A stretch of 64,000 nucleotides of DNA, from NCBI RefSeq assembly GCF_029717145.1, contig NZ_CP099222.1, forward strand, positions 3,162,001-3,226,000. The letters run 5' to 3'. Positions 17,631 through 27,765 of this stretch are shown in pieces. This DNA comes from Citrobacter freundii (GTDB lineage Bacteria > Pseudomonadota > Gammaproteobacteria > Enterobacterales > Enterobacteriaceae). Below the pieces are notes generated by a model that did no database searches, was not told where the DNA came from, and saw only the letters and a list, made by a program, of their open reading frames with translations. The translations under genes and the position numbers were made by a program. Every line of letters begins with the position of its first letter. The first letter of the stretch is position 1.

Positions 17631-18551
17631 ATGAATATGAAATTGACAACGCTTTTCGCGGCGGCGCTCGCAGTAGTTGGTTTTTGTAACACTGCCTCAG
17701 CCGTCACGTACCCGCTGCCTACCGATGGTAGCCGTTTGATTGGCCAGAACCAGGTCATCACCATTCCTGAAGGCAACACCCAACCGCTGGAGTACTATGC
17801 GGCTGAATACCAGATGGGTCTGTCCAACATGCTGGAAGCCAACCCAGGCGTGGATACCTTCCTGCCGAAGGGCGGCACCGTGCTGAACATTCCTCAGCAG
17901 CTGATCCTGCCGGATACCGTGCATGAAGGTATTGTTATCAACAGCGCTGAAATGCGTCTGTACTACTACCCGAAAGGCACCAACACCGTGATCGTTTTAC
18001 CGATTGGTATCGGCCAGTTAGGTAAAGACACGCCGGTTAACTGGACCACCAAAGTTGAACGTAAGAAAGCCGGTCCGACCTGGACGCCAACTGCCAAGAT
18101 GCACGCAGAATACCGCGCTGCGGGCGAACCGCTGCCAGCCGTTGTTCCGGCCGGTCCGGATAACCCGATGGGTCTGTACGCACTGTATATCGGTCGCCTG
18201 TATGCCATCCACGGGACCAACGCGAACTTCGGCGTTGGCTTACGCGTCAGCCACGGCTGCGTGCGTCTGCGTAATGAAGATATCAAGTTCCTGTTTGAAA
18301 ACGTTCCAGTCGGCACGCGCGTCCAGTTTATCGATGAACCGGTAAAAGCGACGACCGAGCCAGACGGCAGTCGCTACATTGAGGTGCATAACCCACTGTC
18401 TACTACCGAAGAACAGTTCGAAGGCGGGGAAATCGTACCGATTACGCTGACCAAGAGCATTAAGAGCATCACCGCTCAGCCGGATGTCGACCAGGCCGTC
18501 GTTGAGCAGGCAGTCCAGAACCGTTCTGGTATGCCGGTTCGTCTGAACTAA
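17631..18551 (+). CDS. ldtB: L,D-transpeptidase LdtB (YbiS)
   Basis: LdtB links the major outer-membrane lipoprotein to peptidoglycan in the periplasm. The 306 residues start with a signal peptide (cleavage after TASA, about residue 24), then a LysM-like segment, then the YkuD catalytic domain with HGTNANFG and SHGCVRL; His208 and Cys210 are in the catalytic motif. The gene is monocistronic, divergent from ybiT, and followed by a BIME. Length and motif are as in the family. Confidence 0.96.
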   Translation: MNMKLTTLFAAALAVVGFCNTASAVTYPLPTDGSRLIGQNQVITIPEGNTQPLEYYAAEYQMGLSNMLEANPGVDTFLPKGGTVLNIPQQLILPDTVHEGIVINSAEMRLYYYPKGTNTVIVLPIGIGQLGKDTPVNWTTKVERKKAGPTWTPTAKMHAEYRAAGEPLPAVVPAGPDNPMGLYALYIGRLYAIHGTNANFGVGLRVSHGCVRLRNEDIKFLFENVPVGTRVQFIDEPVKATTEPDGSRYIEVHNPLSTTEEQFEGGEIVPITLTKSIKSITAQPDVDQAVVEQAVQNRSGMPVRLN

Positions 18552-18562
18552 GCATCAAAAAA

Positions 18563-18636
18563 TGCCGGATGGCGGCTGTCGCCTTATCCGGCCTACAGAT
18601 TAAGTAGGCCCGATAAGCGCTAGCGCCATCGGGCAT
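18563..18636. repeat. BIME: paired REP palindromes
   Basis: TGCCGGATGGCGGC...CTTATCCGGCCTAC followed by GTAGGCCCGATAAGCGC...GCCATCGGGCA, two REP units between the convergent ldtB and ybiR. Confidence 0.88.
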
Positions 18637-18641
18637 AATCC

Positions 18642-19751
18642 TCACATCATCTGCAGCAAACCATATCCCACCAGCGCCGCCCAGATCAGCATCGGCACGG
18701 AATACCAATGAAAACGCCACCAGATACGTCGATCGTTTGCCATGCGTAAGGCAATAAGGTTCGCCAGCGATCCCGGTAACAGTCCAAAACCACCAATATT
18801 GACCGCCCAAGCCAGCAATACCGTTGGCGGGACGTAGTTCAGCAGCAAAATAGTGCTGGGCACATTACTGATAAATTGCGACAGGCCGATTGCCGTCAAC
18901 CATAGACCGGGTTGCGAAAGCGTACCAACGTGGCCCGAAATACCCCCGAGTACAGGTAACTGTGTCAACAGATGCACATCGATAAACATCGCCATAAACA
19001 CCAGCAGCAGCGTCCAGTCCACACTTAAGATCACACGGCGAGCCAGCACCATAAAGCCTGCAGCGACAATCCCTAGCCCCCAAAGCTCAAGCTTGAGTTC
19101 CAGCGCCGTTAAAAAGACCAGATACAATGCCAGGCAACTCCACACCAGTCGGGGTTGCCAGTCAGGTGCAGACGTGCCGGTATGATAGTGCAACGCTTTA
19201 CGCGGAAAACTAAACCAGCACAGCGCCACCAGCGTTAGCATCATCGCACCGGCTAGCGGCGCCATTTGCCAGGTAAACGCGGTAAATGACAGCCCGGATC
19301 GCCCCCACATCAGGATGTTCTGCGGATTACCGATCGGCGTCAGCAGCGATCCAGCGTTGACCGCCAGTGCCTCAAAAATAATCAGACGATTCACCGGGAT
19401 CGCGCACAGTTTTTTCAGGGTGATGGTGAGCGGAACCACAATAAACAGGGCAACATCGTTGGTCAGAAACGTCGACAGTAACGCCGCCGCCAGCACCATA
19501 AATATCGCCAGCTGACGTTCTGTTTTAAAGCGGCGGGTCATCTTGCGGCCTAGCACATCAAAATAACCGCTTAGCTCCACACCTTTGGTCAAAAGCATCA
19601 GCCCTGCGAGCGTAATAATCGTGTGCCAGTCAATGGCCCCCGGCCAGTTCCGGGGCGCAAACGGCGCGAACAGACTCAGTACACACCCGGTAATAATGAG
19701 TAGCTGGAAAAAACGATCGCGCTGCAATGCGCGTAATAAAGGAAAACTCAT
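18642..19751 (-). CDS. ybiR: YbiR, predicted inner-membrane transporter (ArsB/NhaD superfamily)
   Basis: This 369-residue protein is almost entirely hydrophobic, with about ten to eleven predicted membrane helices, and carries motifs of the ion transporter superfamily: [29 protein letters not shown] and [11 protein letters not shown]. The substrate is unknown. Its ATG overlaps the mntR stop by four bases (ATGA), so it is the second cistron of mntR-ybiR; the link with manganese control is suggestive but not proof of manganese transport. Confidence 0.88.
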   Translation of the reverse strand: MSFPLLRALQRDRFFQLLIITGCVLSLFAPFAPRNWPGAIDWHTIITLAGLMLLTKGVELSGYFDVLGRKMTRRFKTERQLAIFMVLAAALLSTFLTNDVALFIVVPLTITLKKLCAIPVNRLIIFEALAVNAGSLLTPIGNPQNILMWGRSGLSFTAFTWQMAPLAGAMMLTLVALCWFSFPRKALHYHTGTSAPDWQPRLVWSCLALYLVFLTALELKLELWGLGIVAAGFMVLARRVILSVDWTLLLVFMAMFIDVHLLTQLPVLGGISGHVGTLSQPGLWLTAIGLSQFISNVPSTILLLNYVPPTVLLAWAVNIGGFGLLPGSLANLIALRMANDRRIWWRFHWYSVPMLIWAALVGYGLLQMM

Positions 19752-20221
19752 TCAGAGTCGGTGCCTTGCTGTTGGGTAAACCGGCTAAACGCCTCCAGCG
19801 TTTCCTTGCTCACGTGGTGTTCCATCCCTTCCGCATCGCGACGGGCGATTTCCGGGCTGATGCCTAACATTAGCAAGAAATTTTCGACGATCTGATGACG
19901 CTCGCGACTCTCCTGCGCCAACTTCTCGCCTTCTGCGGTTAAGAACACCCCGCGCCATGGGATCATTTCAATCAACCCCACAGAAGCAAGACGCTTGAGC
20001 ATCTTAGCAACGGTGGGCTGGGAAACGCCAAGCCGGGCGGCCATATCCACCTGACGCGCTTCTCCCACCTCAATAATGAGATCGGAAATCAGCTCCACGT
20101 AATCATCGATCAGTTCACGTCGGTGTGCCTCCCTGACCTGACGAAACCCTTCAACATGTTCCTCAACATTCACCAATTGCGTCACTTTTTTTGTTGTTGG
20201 CATACCTGCGCGACGACTCAT
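19748..20221 (-). CDS. mntR: Manganese-responsive transcriptional regulator MntR
   Basis: MntR is a DtxR-family regulator that, loaded with manganese, represses the importer gene mntH and mntS and helps activate the exporter gene mntP. The 157 residues show a winged helix near residues 45-85 ([22 protein letters not shown]) and the dimerisation helices with [10 protein letters not shown] and EGMEHHVS metal-binding residues. It is divergent from mntS, with two MntR-like boxes between, and is followed by ybiR with a four-base overlap. Confidence 0.95.
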   Translation of the reverse strand: MSRRAGMPTTKKVTQLVNVEEHVEGFRQVREAHRRELIDDYVELISDLIIEVGEARQVDMAARLGVSQPTVAKMLKRLASVGLIEMIPWRGVFLTAEGEKLAQESRERHQIVENFLLMLGISPEIARRDAEGMEHHVSKETLEAFSRFTQQQGTDSE

Positions 20222-20311
20222 TCTGCTTCCTCGTTCCTGTGACGCGTTAACAGCATCTGATTAGAGAACGGCCATTGTAAACCAGAGTTGCTTGGGCACA
20301 AAAATTTAACG

Positions 20312-20359
20312 TTTTAGCAATAGCTATATAATATAGCCTGTGCTATATCTGTATATAAT
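20312..20359 (+). promoter_or_regulatory. mntS promoter with two MntR-like boxes
   Basis: ATATAGCCTGTGCTATAT (20331-20348) is a nearly perfect dyad, and TTTTAGCAATAGCTATA (20312-20328) is a second related dyad. A -10 TATAAT follows at 20354-20359. E. coli mntS is repressed by MntR in manganese, and these positions fit. Confidence 0.8.
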
Positions 20360-20407
20360 AAAGACATCCCTCAAGGACTGATGGGAATGTGAAGTCAGGA
20401 GGTTCAT

Positions 20408-20536
20408 ATGAATGAATTCAAGAGGTGTATGCGCGTGTTTAGTCACTCTCCCTTTAAAGTACGGTTAATGCTGATCGCGATGCTGTGCGACATGATCAAC
20501 GGCAAACCGGAGCAGGATAAACCTTCCGGAAAATAA
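20408..20536 (+). CDS. mntS: Small protein MntS (manganese-responsive)
   Basis: This 42-residue ORF starts MNEFKRCMRVFSHSPFKVRL and ends with PSGK, matching the E. coli MntS protein, formerly taken for the small RNA RybA. MntS raises usable intracellular manganese when the metal is scarce, by inhibiting the exporter MntP. A ribosome site (AGGAGG) lies eight bases before the ATG. The gene is preceded by MntR boxes and followed by a terminator. It is easily missed because of its length. Confidence 0.95.
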   Translation: MNEFKRCMRVFSHSPFKVRLMLIAMLCDMINGKPEQDKPSGK

Positions 20537-20537
20537 T

Positions 20538-20566
20538 GCGGCGTCGCGGTACGCCGCTTCTTTTTC
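20538..20566 (+). terminator. mntS terminator
   Basis: GCGGCGT and ACGCCGC form a stem at 20538-20557 with loop CGCGGT, followed by TTCTTTTT. It starts one base after the mntS stop codon. Confidence 0.85.
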
Positions 20567-20813
20567 CTGCCGTCTCCTCGATACGGTGGTCAGTTTGTCT
20601 CCCAATAACCCTTCTTTTTGTCCGTTTTGCCATCCCCTTCGCAAAACATTTTCTTTGTAGTAGTTGACCTTCTCCCGTACACACTCTATCTTTTCGCAGC
20701 CCTGCGTATATTGCGGCTCGCAGATGCGGACCTCATCCCTCTTCTCGCTCTCTCAGGCAGGCAATGACCCTTTGCGCCAGGGTAAGCACATGGCGTTTTT
20801 GCAACAGTGGCAT

Positions 20814-22400
20814 ATGAATTTAACCCTCAAAGATTCGCTTATTGCTCGTAGCCGGGTGCTAAGCCCGTGGACTGGCTTTTATTTCTTACAGTCTCTGCTG
20901 ATCAACCTCGCACTGGGCTACCCGCTTAGCCTGCTTTATAGCGTCGCCTTTACCTGCATACTGCTGCTGTTGTGGCAATATGCACCGCGCACGCAAAAAA
21001 CGCTGATCGGCATTTGTTCACTGATTGCAGCAATGTATTTTCCATTTGGTCAGGCTTACGGCTCGCCCAACTTCAATACCCTGCTGGCGCTGCACTCGAC
21101 CAACATGGAAGAGTCCACCGAAATCCTGACCATCTTCCCCTGGTACAACTACCTGGTTGGCGTGTTTATCTTTGCCCTCGGCGTGCTCGCCGTACGGCGT
21201 AAAAAAGTCGCGACGCAACGCCGCTGGAATAAATTCGACAGTCTGTGTTTGCTGGTCAGCATCGTGGCGTTTTTTGTGACGCCGGTGCAAAACCTCGCCT
21301 GGGGCGGCGTCTTCAAATTAAAAGATACCGGCTATCCGGTGTTTCGCTTTGCCAAGGACGTTATCGTCAATAATTACGAGGTTCTTGATGAACAAGACCG
21401 CATGGCGAAGCTGGCGAGCGTTAAAGACACCTGGACTGTGACGGCGGTGAAACCTAAGTACCACACCTATGTCGTGGTGATTGGTGAAAGCGCCCGTCGT
21501 GATGCGCTAGGCGCGTTTGGCGGCCACTGGGACAACACACCGTTTGCCAGCAGCGTTAACGGCTATATTTTTGCAGATTACATCGCGGCCAGCGGATCAA
21601 CGCAGAAATCACTTGGCTTAACGCTGAATCGGGTGGTCGATGATAAGCCGCAGTTCCAGGATAACTTTGTCACCCTCGCCAACCGCGCCGGATTCCAGAC
21701 GTGGTGGTTCTCTAACCAGGGACAGATCGGTGAATACGATACGGCAATCGCCAGTATCGCCAAACGCGCTGACGAAGTTCATTTCCTGAAAAACGGTGAC
21801 TTCGAAGCCGATAAGAACACCCGCGATGAAGCGCTGTTGAAGATGACTGCTCAGGTGTTAGAAACGGAGCGAACTCAACCCCAGCTCATCGTGCTGCACT
21901 TGATGGGTTCGCATCCGCAGGCCTGCGATCGTACCCAGGGAAAATACGAGACCTTCGTTCAGTCGAGAGAGACATCGTGTTATCTGTACACCATGAAGCA
22001 GACCGACGACCTGCTGCGCCAGCTCTACGATCAGCTGCGTAACAGCGGCGACAGCTTCTCGATGGTTTACTTCTCCGATCATGGGCTCGCCTTTAAAGAA
22101 CGCGGTAAAGAAGTGCAGTATTTGGCACACGACGATCAGTTCCAGCAGAATTTCCAGGTGCCGTTTATGGTGATATCCAGCGACGATAAAGCACACCGAG
22201 TGATTAAAGCCCGTCGTTCCGCGAATGACTTCCTGAGCTTTTTCTCACAGTGGACCGGGATCAGCGCGAAAGAAATTACCAACCGCTACCGCTTTATCTC
22301 GGAGAAAAAAGCCGGACCGGTGTATATCACCAACTTTAAATTACAGAAGGTGGACTACAACCATCTTGGTACCGATATCTTCGAGACCAAATCACGCTAA
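20814..22400 (+). CDS. opgE: OpgE, phosphoethanolamine transferase for osmoregulated periplasmic glucans
   Basis: This 528-residue inner-membrane enzyme of the EptA/OpgE group transfers phosphoethanolamine to periplasmic glucans. About five N-terminal helices (residues 20-175) precede a periplasmic sulfatase-fold domain with VVVIGESARRDALG, the probable threonine nucleophile in ASGSTQKSLG, HLMGSHPQACDR and YFSDHGLAF metal ligands. I keep MNLTLKDSL as the start by similarity. An in-frame ATG at 20790 has a better ribosome site (AGGGTAAG) and cannot be excluded. Confidence 0.92.
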   Translation: MNLTLKDSLIARSRVLSPWTGFYFLQSLLINLALGYPLSLLYSVAFTCILLLLWQYAPRTQKTLIGICSLIAAMYFPFGQAYGSPNFNTLLALHSTNMEESTEILTIFPWYNYLVGVFIFALGVLAVRRKKVATQRRWNKFDSLCLLVSIVAFFVTPVQNLAWGGVFKLKDTGYPVFRFAKDVIVNNYEVLDEQDRMAKLASVKDTWTVTAVKPKYHTYVVVIGESARRDALGAFGGHWDNTPFASSVNGYIFADYIAASGSTQKSLGLTLNRVVDDKPQFQDNFVTLANRAGFQTWWFSNQGQIGEYDTAIASIAKRADEVHFLKNGDFEADKNTRDEALLKMTAQVLETERTQPQLIVLHLMGSHPQACDRTQGKYETFVQSRETSCYLYTMKQTDDLLRQLYDQLRNSGDSFSMVYFSDHGLAFKERGKEVQYLAHDDQFQQNFQVPFMVISSDDKAHRVIKARRSANDFLSFFSQWTGISAKEITNRYRFISEKKAGPVYITNFKLQKVDYNHLGTDIFETKSR

Positions 22401-22414
22401 CCGTGCAAATCACA

Positions 22415-22448
22415 GACAAAAAAAATCCGCCCCTCGAGGCGGATTTTT
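22415..22448. terminator. Bidirectional terminator between opgE and ompX
   Basis: AAAAAATCCGCC and GGCGGATTTTT form a stem around CCTCGA, flanked by an A run and a T run, so it can end both convergent transcripts. Confidence 0.92.
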
Positions 22449-22464
22449 CATATCACCGAAGTGA

Positions 22465-22980
22465 TTAGAAGCGGTAACCCACGCCAGCAATCCAGGTGCC
22501 AACGTCAACGCTACGAATACGGCTCTGCTCGTAAGAGAAGTCCAGAGCAACGTTTTCGATCGGGTTGAACTGCAGGCCCGCACCGTAAGAGAAACCGTAG
22601 TCGCTGGTGCTGTGGTTGTCAGCAGGAGATGCTGCGTTCTGGAATTTACCGTAGCCAACACCAACAACGCCGTAGATGCTTGCCCAGTCGTTCAGACGGT
22701 AAGCAGGACCTGCAGTGATGCCGTAGTATTGGGTTTTGTTGTAGTCGCCAGAAGCATCGGTACGATCTTTTTCAGTGTAAGTGAAAGAACCGATTACGCC
22801 CAGCGGGTTGTTGTCCTGCTCGTAGCGATACTTCAGGTTAAAACCGTTCATTTTGTTCGCAGCGCCCTGAGCATCGCTCTGAGCATAACCACCGGTCACG
22901 GTAGAAGTAGACGCAACAGCGGAACCTGCGGAGAAAGCCAGAACAGCGGCCAGTGCTGAAAGACATGCAATTTTTTTCAT
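22465..22980 (-). CDS. ompX: Outer membrane protein OmpX
   Basis: OmpX is a small eight-stranded outer-membrane beta barrel. The 171 residues have a signal peptide (MKKIACLSALAAVLAFSAG, cleavage after SAVA), alternating aromatic beta strands and the terminal GVGYRF, whose final Phe is the outer-membrane insertion signal. The start at 22980 gives the family length; the in-frame codon two residues earlier is not needed and the GAGGTGG ribosome site fits 22980. In E. coli its mRNA is a target of the small RNAs CyaR and MicA. Confidence 0.96.
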   Translation of the reverse strand: MKKIACLSALAAVLAFSAGSAVASTSTVTGGYAQSDAQGAANKMNGFNLKYRYEQDNNPLGVIGSFTYTEKDRTDASGDYNKTQYYGITAGPAYRLNDWASIYGVVGVGYGKFQNAASPADNHSTSDYGFSYGAGLQFNPIENVALDFSYEQSRIRSVDVGTWIAGVGYRF

Positions 22981-23323
22981 AACCACCTCAAATGTGCTTC
23001 AAGTAAATCTTAAGTTTTAAATATACCAAAAATTGATGGGAAACTCTTTGCGATTAGCGATGTCTAACGGGGGTTTTCATGTAACAGAACATTTCAAACA
23101 CCCACTATCTCTTTCAATTAACATCACTTTTATAACGAATAATGCCATTATTGCGCGCACAATACGGCACATTCATCCGGAAAATTCCTAATCACGCAGA
23201 TTATTAATCCATCACTTTCAGGCCATTGTACGGATCTGTGCAGTTTTTTTTTCAACGAATACTCAACCACCTGCGTGTATTTCCAGTACACTCGCTCTTT
23301 TACTTAAATTGACAGGAGAAAGG
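22981..23323. other. ompX/rhtA divergent intergenic region
   Basis: 343 bases, A/T-rich, with no convincing ORF. It holds the ompX leader (ribosome site GAGGTGG on the minus strand) and promoter, and on the plus strand a T9 run at 23243-23251 before the rhtA leader. I saw no conserved RNA structure. Confidence 0.6.
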
Positions 23324-24211
23324 ATGCTGGGGTCGTCACGTAAAACGCCAGTCTGGTTACCTATTTTGGTTCTGCTGATTGCAATGTCCTCTATACAAAG
23401 CGGGGCATCACTGGCGAAGTCGCTATTCCCTGTTGTCGGCGCACCAGGCGTTACCGCGCTACGTCTGGCACTGGGAACGCTAATCCTCATCGCATTCTTT
23501 AAACCCTGGCGGTTACGCTTTGCCAAAGAGCAGCGTCTTCCTCTGCTGTTTTATGGTCTGTCGCTGGGTGGGATGAACTATCTCTTCTACCTGTCGATTC
23601 AGACCGTCCCGCTCGGTATTGCCGTGGCGCTGGAGTTCACCGGACCGCTGGCAGTCGCGCTGTTCTCTTCCCGACGCCCTGTGGATTTCATTTGGGTCGC
23701 ACTGGCCGTACTCGGGCTCTGGTTCCTGCTGCCGTTGGGTCAGGACGTGTCGCACGTTGACTTAACCGGTGCCGCGTTGGCGCTGGGCGCAGGTGCCTGC
23801 TGGGCAGTCTATATTCTTACCGGCCAGCGTGCTGGTGAAGAGCATGGCCCGGCAACCGTGGCGGTAGGGTCTCTGATTGCAGCGATCATTTTCGTGCCGC
23901 TGGGCGCGATTCAGGCCGGAGATGCGCTGTGGCACTGGTCGATTCTGCCATTGGGCTTAGCGGTCGCCGTCCTCTCTACGGCGCTGCCCTATTCGCTGGA
24001 AATGATCGCCTTAACGCGCCTGCCTACGCGCACTTTTGGCACGCTGATGAGCATGGAGCCTGCGCTGGCGGCTGTTTCGGGCATGATCTTCCTCGGAGAA
24101 ACGCTGACGATGGTACAAATGCTGGCGCTGGGAGCCATTATTGCCGCGTCAATGGGCTCTACGCTCACCATCCGTAAAGAGCCGCAAATTAAGCAACTTG
24201 ACGTGAATTAA
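23324..24211 (+). CDS. rhtA: Threonine/homoserine exporter RhtA
   Basis: RhtA is an inner-membrane DMT-family exporter of homoserine and threonine. The 295 residues contain ten hydrophobic helices in two EamA repeats (about 10-140 and 150-285). Start 23324 follows a strong AGGAGAAAGG ribosome site. A start 15 bases earlier would include the ribosome site itself. It is monocistronic, divergent from ompX, with a hairpin after the stop. Confidence 0.94.
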   Translation: MLGSSRKTPVWLPILVLLIAMSSIQSGASLAKSLFPVVGAPGVTALRLALGTLILIAFFKPWRLRFAKEQRLPLLFYGLSLGGMNYLFYLSIQTVPLGIAVALEFTGPLAVALFSSRRPVDFIWVALAVLGLWFLLPLGQDVSHVDLTGAALALGAGACWAVYILTGQRAGEEHGPATVAVGSLIAAIIFVPLGAIQAGDALWHWSILPLGLAVAVLSTALPYSLEMIALTRLPTRTFGTLMSMEPALAAVSGMIFLGETLTMVQMLALGAIIAASMGSTLTIRKEPQIKQLDVN

Positions 24212-24230
24212 CCTGCCGTTATTCTGCATG

Positions 24231-24260
24231 GTTTGCATAATCATGCAGAATAGCCTTTTG
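24231..24260 (+). terminator. rhtA terminator-like hairpin
   Basis: ATTCTGCATG (24231-24240) pairs with CATGCAGAAT (24242-24251 after a displaced inner repeat GGTTTGCATAAT), giving a stem with a short U tract (CCTTTTG). The inner TGCAT repeats allow more than one register. Confidence 0.5.
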
Positions 24261-24459
24261 TTTATCTCAGCGATTATTATTCTTATAGCGCCATTGTTTC
24301 TCAATTCCTATTTCCTACGAATATAAACATCCAGAAAAAATAGCTGACAACAGATTACAATTGCACTTATGCATATGATCCAATTGAATATTTATATTTC
24401 GCATCCTGTTCACTATTAAAGTGATAGGTAAGGCCAGAAAATTAAAACTAATTTTAGGT

Positions 24460-24467
24460 CTATACTT
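24460..24467 (+). promoter_or_regulatory. dps promoter -10 (sigma-S type)
   Basis: CTATACTT, about 50 bases before the dps start, matches the sigma-S-preferred extended -10 and the known E. coli dps promoter position. The rest of the 304-base gap (24212-24515) is A/T-rich, as expected for IHF binding, without an ORF. Confidence 0.65.
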
Positions 24468-24494
24468 ACTCTCGTTGAATGACCTGGAACATAG

Positions 24495-25019
<525 letters not shown>

Positions 25020-25044
25020 CGGTCATGATAAGAAATTCCTATAT

Positions 25045-25077
25045 AACCCTCGCTCCGGCGGGGGTTTTGCACTTTTT
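25045..25077 (+). terminator. dps terminator
   Basis: ACCCTCGC and GGCGGGGGT form a stem around TCC, followed by TTTTGCACTTTTTT. Confidence 0.82.
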
Positions 25078-25213
25078 TAGTGCATAACATTGATCGATTA
25101 TCACTGTAAAGTAAAATATTTGTAATAATCACCTCACACAATCGTTAACGAAAGATTGTTTTATCAACAATTTTTACGCTAAATAGTCATATCGTTTGTG
25201 CCGCCCCCTTCAC

Positions 25214-25228
25214 GCACCAAATGAGTGC
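25214..25228 (+). promoter_or_regulatory. NtrC-like site upstream of glnH
   Basis: GCACCAAATGAGTGC resembles the NtrC dyad consensus TGCACC-N5-GGTGCA. A weaker half-site (CGGTGCA) follows at 25236. It is about 90 bases upstream of a sigma-54 promoter, as expected for an enhancer. Confidence 0.65.
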
Positions 25229-25297
25229 CCCGAAACGGTGCAGGCTGCCCACTTTGCCCTACTTATTGTGCAGCAAAACGTAACACCTTCTTGTTAA

Positions 25298-26131
<834 letters not shown>

Positions 26132-26144
26132 TAACTCGCGATGT

Positions 26145-26225
26145 TGCCCGGTAGCGCGAAGCTTACCGGGCCTACACCAGCAGATTTGAGACCTGTAGGC
26201 CGGATAAGCCTGGCGCATCCGGCAA
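26145..26225. repeat. BIME inside the glnHPQ operon
   Basis: TTGCCCGGTAGCGC...GCTTACCGGGCCTAC and GTAGGCCGGATAAGCCTGGCGCATCCGGCA are two REP units between glnH and glnP. They probably stabilise the upstream glnH message, giving more binding protein than permease. Confidence 0.88.
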
Positions 26226-26268
26226 AATAGGCATTTGAATATTTACACCACGGTAACAGGAACGACAT

Positions 26269-26928
26269 ATGCAGTTTGACTGGAGTGCCATTTGGCCCGC
26301 CATTCCGCTCTTGATTGAAGGCGCCAAAATGACCCTGTGGATTTCGGTCCTCGGTCTGGCTGGCGGCCTGGTAATCGGGCTGGCAGCAGGTTTTGCACGT
26401 ACCTTCGGCGGTTGGATAGCCAACCACGTTGCGCTGGTATTTATCGAAGTCATCCGCGGCACCCCCATTGTTGTGCAGGTGATGTTTATTTACTTCGCCC
26501 TGCCGATGGCGTTTAACGACTTACGCATTGATCCTTTCAGCGCCGCCGTCGTCACCATCATGATTAACTCCGGTGCCTACATCGCGGAAATCACCCGTGG
26601 CGCAGTGCTCTCAATTCATAAGGGTTTCAGCGAAGCCGGGCTGGCGCTGGGTCTCTCACGCACAGAGACTATTCGTCACGTCATTTTACCGCTCGCGCTG
26701 CGTCGTATGCTGCCACCGCTGGGTAACCAGTGGATCATCAGCATTAAAGATACCTCACTGTTTATTGTCATTGGCGTCGCTGAACTGACCCGTCAGGGTC
26801 AGGAAATCATTGCCGGTAACTTCCGCGCACTGGAAATCTGGAGCGCCGTTGCGGTGTTCTATCTGATTATTACGCTGGTGCTGAGCTTCGTTCTGCGTCG
26901 TCTGGAAAGAAGGATGAAAATCCTGTGA
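26269..26928 (+). CDS. glnP: Glutamine ABC transporter permease GlnP
   Basis: This 219-residue inner-membrane permease has about five helices and the HAAT-type EAA loop ([29 protein letters not shown], about residues 125-153) that docks on Gln[12 protein letters not shown] is typical of amino acid permeases. Its stop overlaps the glnQ start by four bases (GTGA), so glnQ begins with GTG. ORF and order match E. coli. Confidence 0.96.
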   Translation: MQFDWSAIWPAIPLLIEGAKMTLWISVLGLAGGLVIGLAAGFARTFGGWIANHVALVFIEVIRGTPIVVQVMFIYFALPMAFNDLRIDPFSAAVVTIMINSGAYIAEITRGAVLSIHKGFSEAGLALGLSRTETIRHVILPLALRRMLPPLGNQWIISIKDTSLFIVIGVAELTRQGQEIIAGNFRALEIWSAVAVFYLIITLVLSFVLRRLERRMKIL

Positions 26929-27647
26929 TTGAATTTAAAAACGTCTCTAAGCATTTTGGTCCTACCCAGGTGCTGCATAACATCGATCTGAATATTGGTC
27001 AGGGCGAAGTCGTGGTGATTATCGGGCCTTCCGGCTCCGGTAAGTCGACCCTGCTGCGCTGCATTAACAAGCTGGAAGAGATAACCTCCGGCGAACTGAT
27101 TGTCGATGGTCTGAAGGTCAACGATCCGAAGGTCGACGAGCGGTTAATTCGCCAGGAAGCCGGGATGGTATTCCAGCAGTTCTATCTGTTCCCACACCTG
27201 ACAGCACTGGAAAATGTCATGTTTGGGCCGCTGCGCGTGCGCGGGGCGAAGAAAGATCAGGCTGAGAAACAGGCCAAAGAGTTACTGGCTAAAGTGGGCC
27301 TCGCCGAGCGTGCGCATCACTACCCTTCTGAGCTTTCAGGCGGCCAGCAACAGCGTGTGGCGATCGCCCGTGCGCTGGCGGTGAAGCCAAAAATGATGCT
27401 GTTTGATGAGCCGACCTCAGCCCTTGACCCGGAACTGCGTCACGAAGTGCTGAAAGTCATGCAGGATCTGGCGGAAGAAGGTATGACGATGGTGATTGTG
27501 ACCCACGAAATCGGCTTTGCCGAAAAAGTGGCCTCACGCCTGATCTTCATTGATAAGGGCCGTATTGCCGAAGACGGTAATCCGCAAACCTTGATTGAAA
27601 ATCCGCCCAGCCAGCGTCTGCAGGAATTTTTACAGCACGTTTCCTGA
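26925..27647 (+). CDS. glnQ: Glutamine transport ATPase GlnQ
   Basis: This is a 240-residue ABC ATPase with Walker [10 protein letters not shown] (about residues 35-43), signature LSGGQQQR and Walker [13 protein letters not shown], energising GlnHP. The GTG start overlaps the glnP stop by four bases. A hairpin of CCTCCCTTC and GAAGGGAGG lies just after the stop but has no clear U run. Confidence 0.96.
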   Translation: MIEFKNVSKHFGPTQVLHNIDLNIGQGEVVVIIGPSGSGKSTLLRCINKLEEITSGELIVDGLKVNDPKVDERLIRQEAGMVFQQFYLFPHLTALENVMFGPLRVRGAKKDQAEKQAKELLAKVGLAERAHHYPSELSGGQQQRVAIARALAVKPKMMLFDEPTSALDPELRHEVLKVMQDLAEEGMTMVIVTHEIGFAEKVASRLIFIDKGRIAEDGNPQTLIENPPSQRLQEFLQHVS

Positions 27648-27765
27648 TGCTGACACCTCCCTTCTCCCCGAAGGGAGGTTCTCCCCCAGAATGTTCTGAT
27701 TTCATGACCCTCCCGTCCGGGCATCTATACTTATCCTTTTGTGTTTGTTTCTCACGGGAGGAGTC

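Noticed and set aside
22981-23323. Possible small RNA or small protein gene between ompX and rhtA
   Set aside because: The gap is long enough, but I found no start with ribosome site, no terminator hairpin and no recalled RNA.
27650-27690. Strong terminator after glnQ
   Set aside because: A CCTCCCTTC/GAAGGGAGG hairpin exists but lacks a U tract, so I did not call it a terminator.
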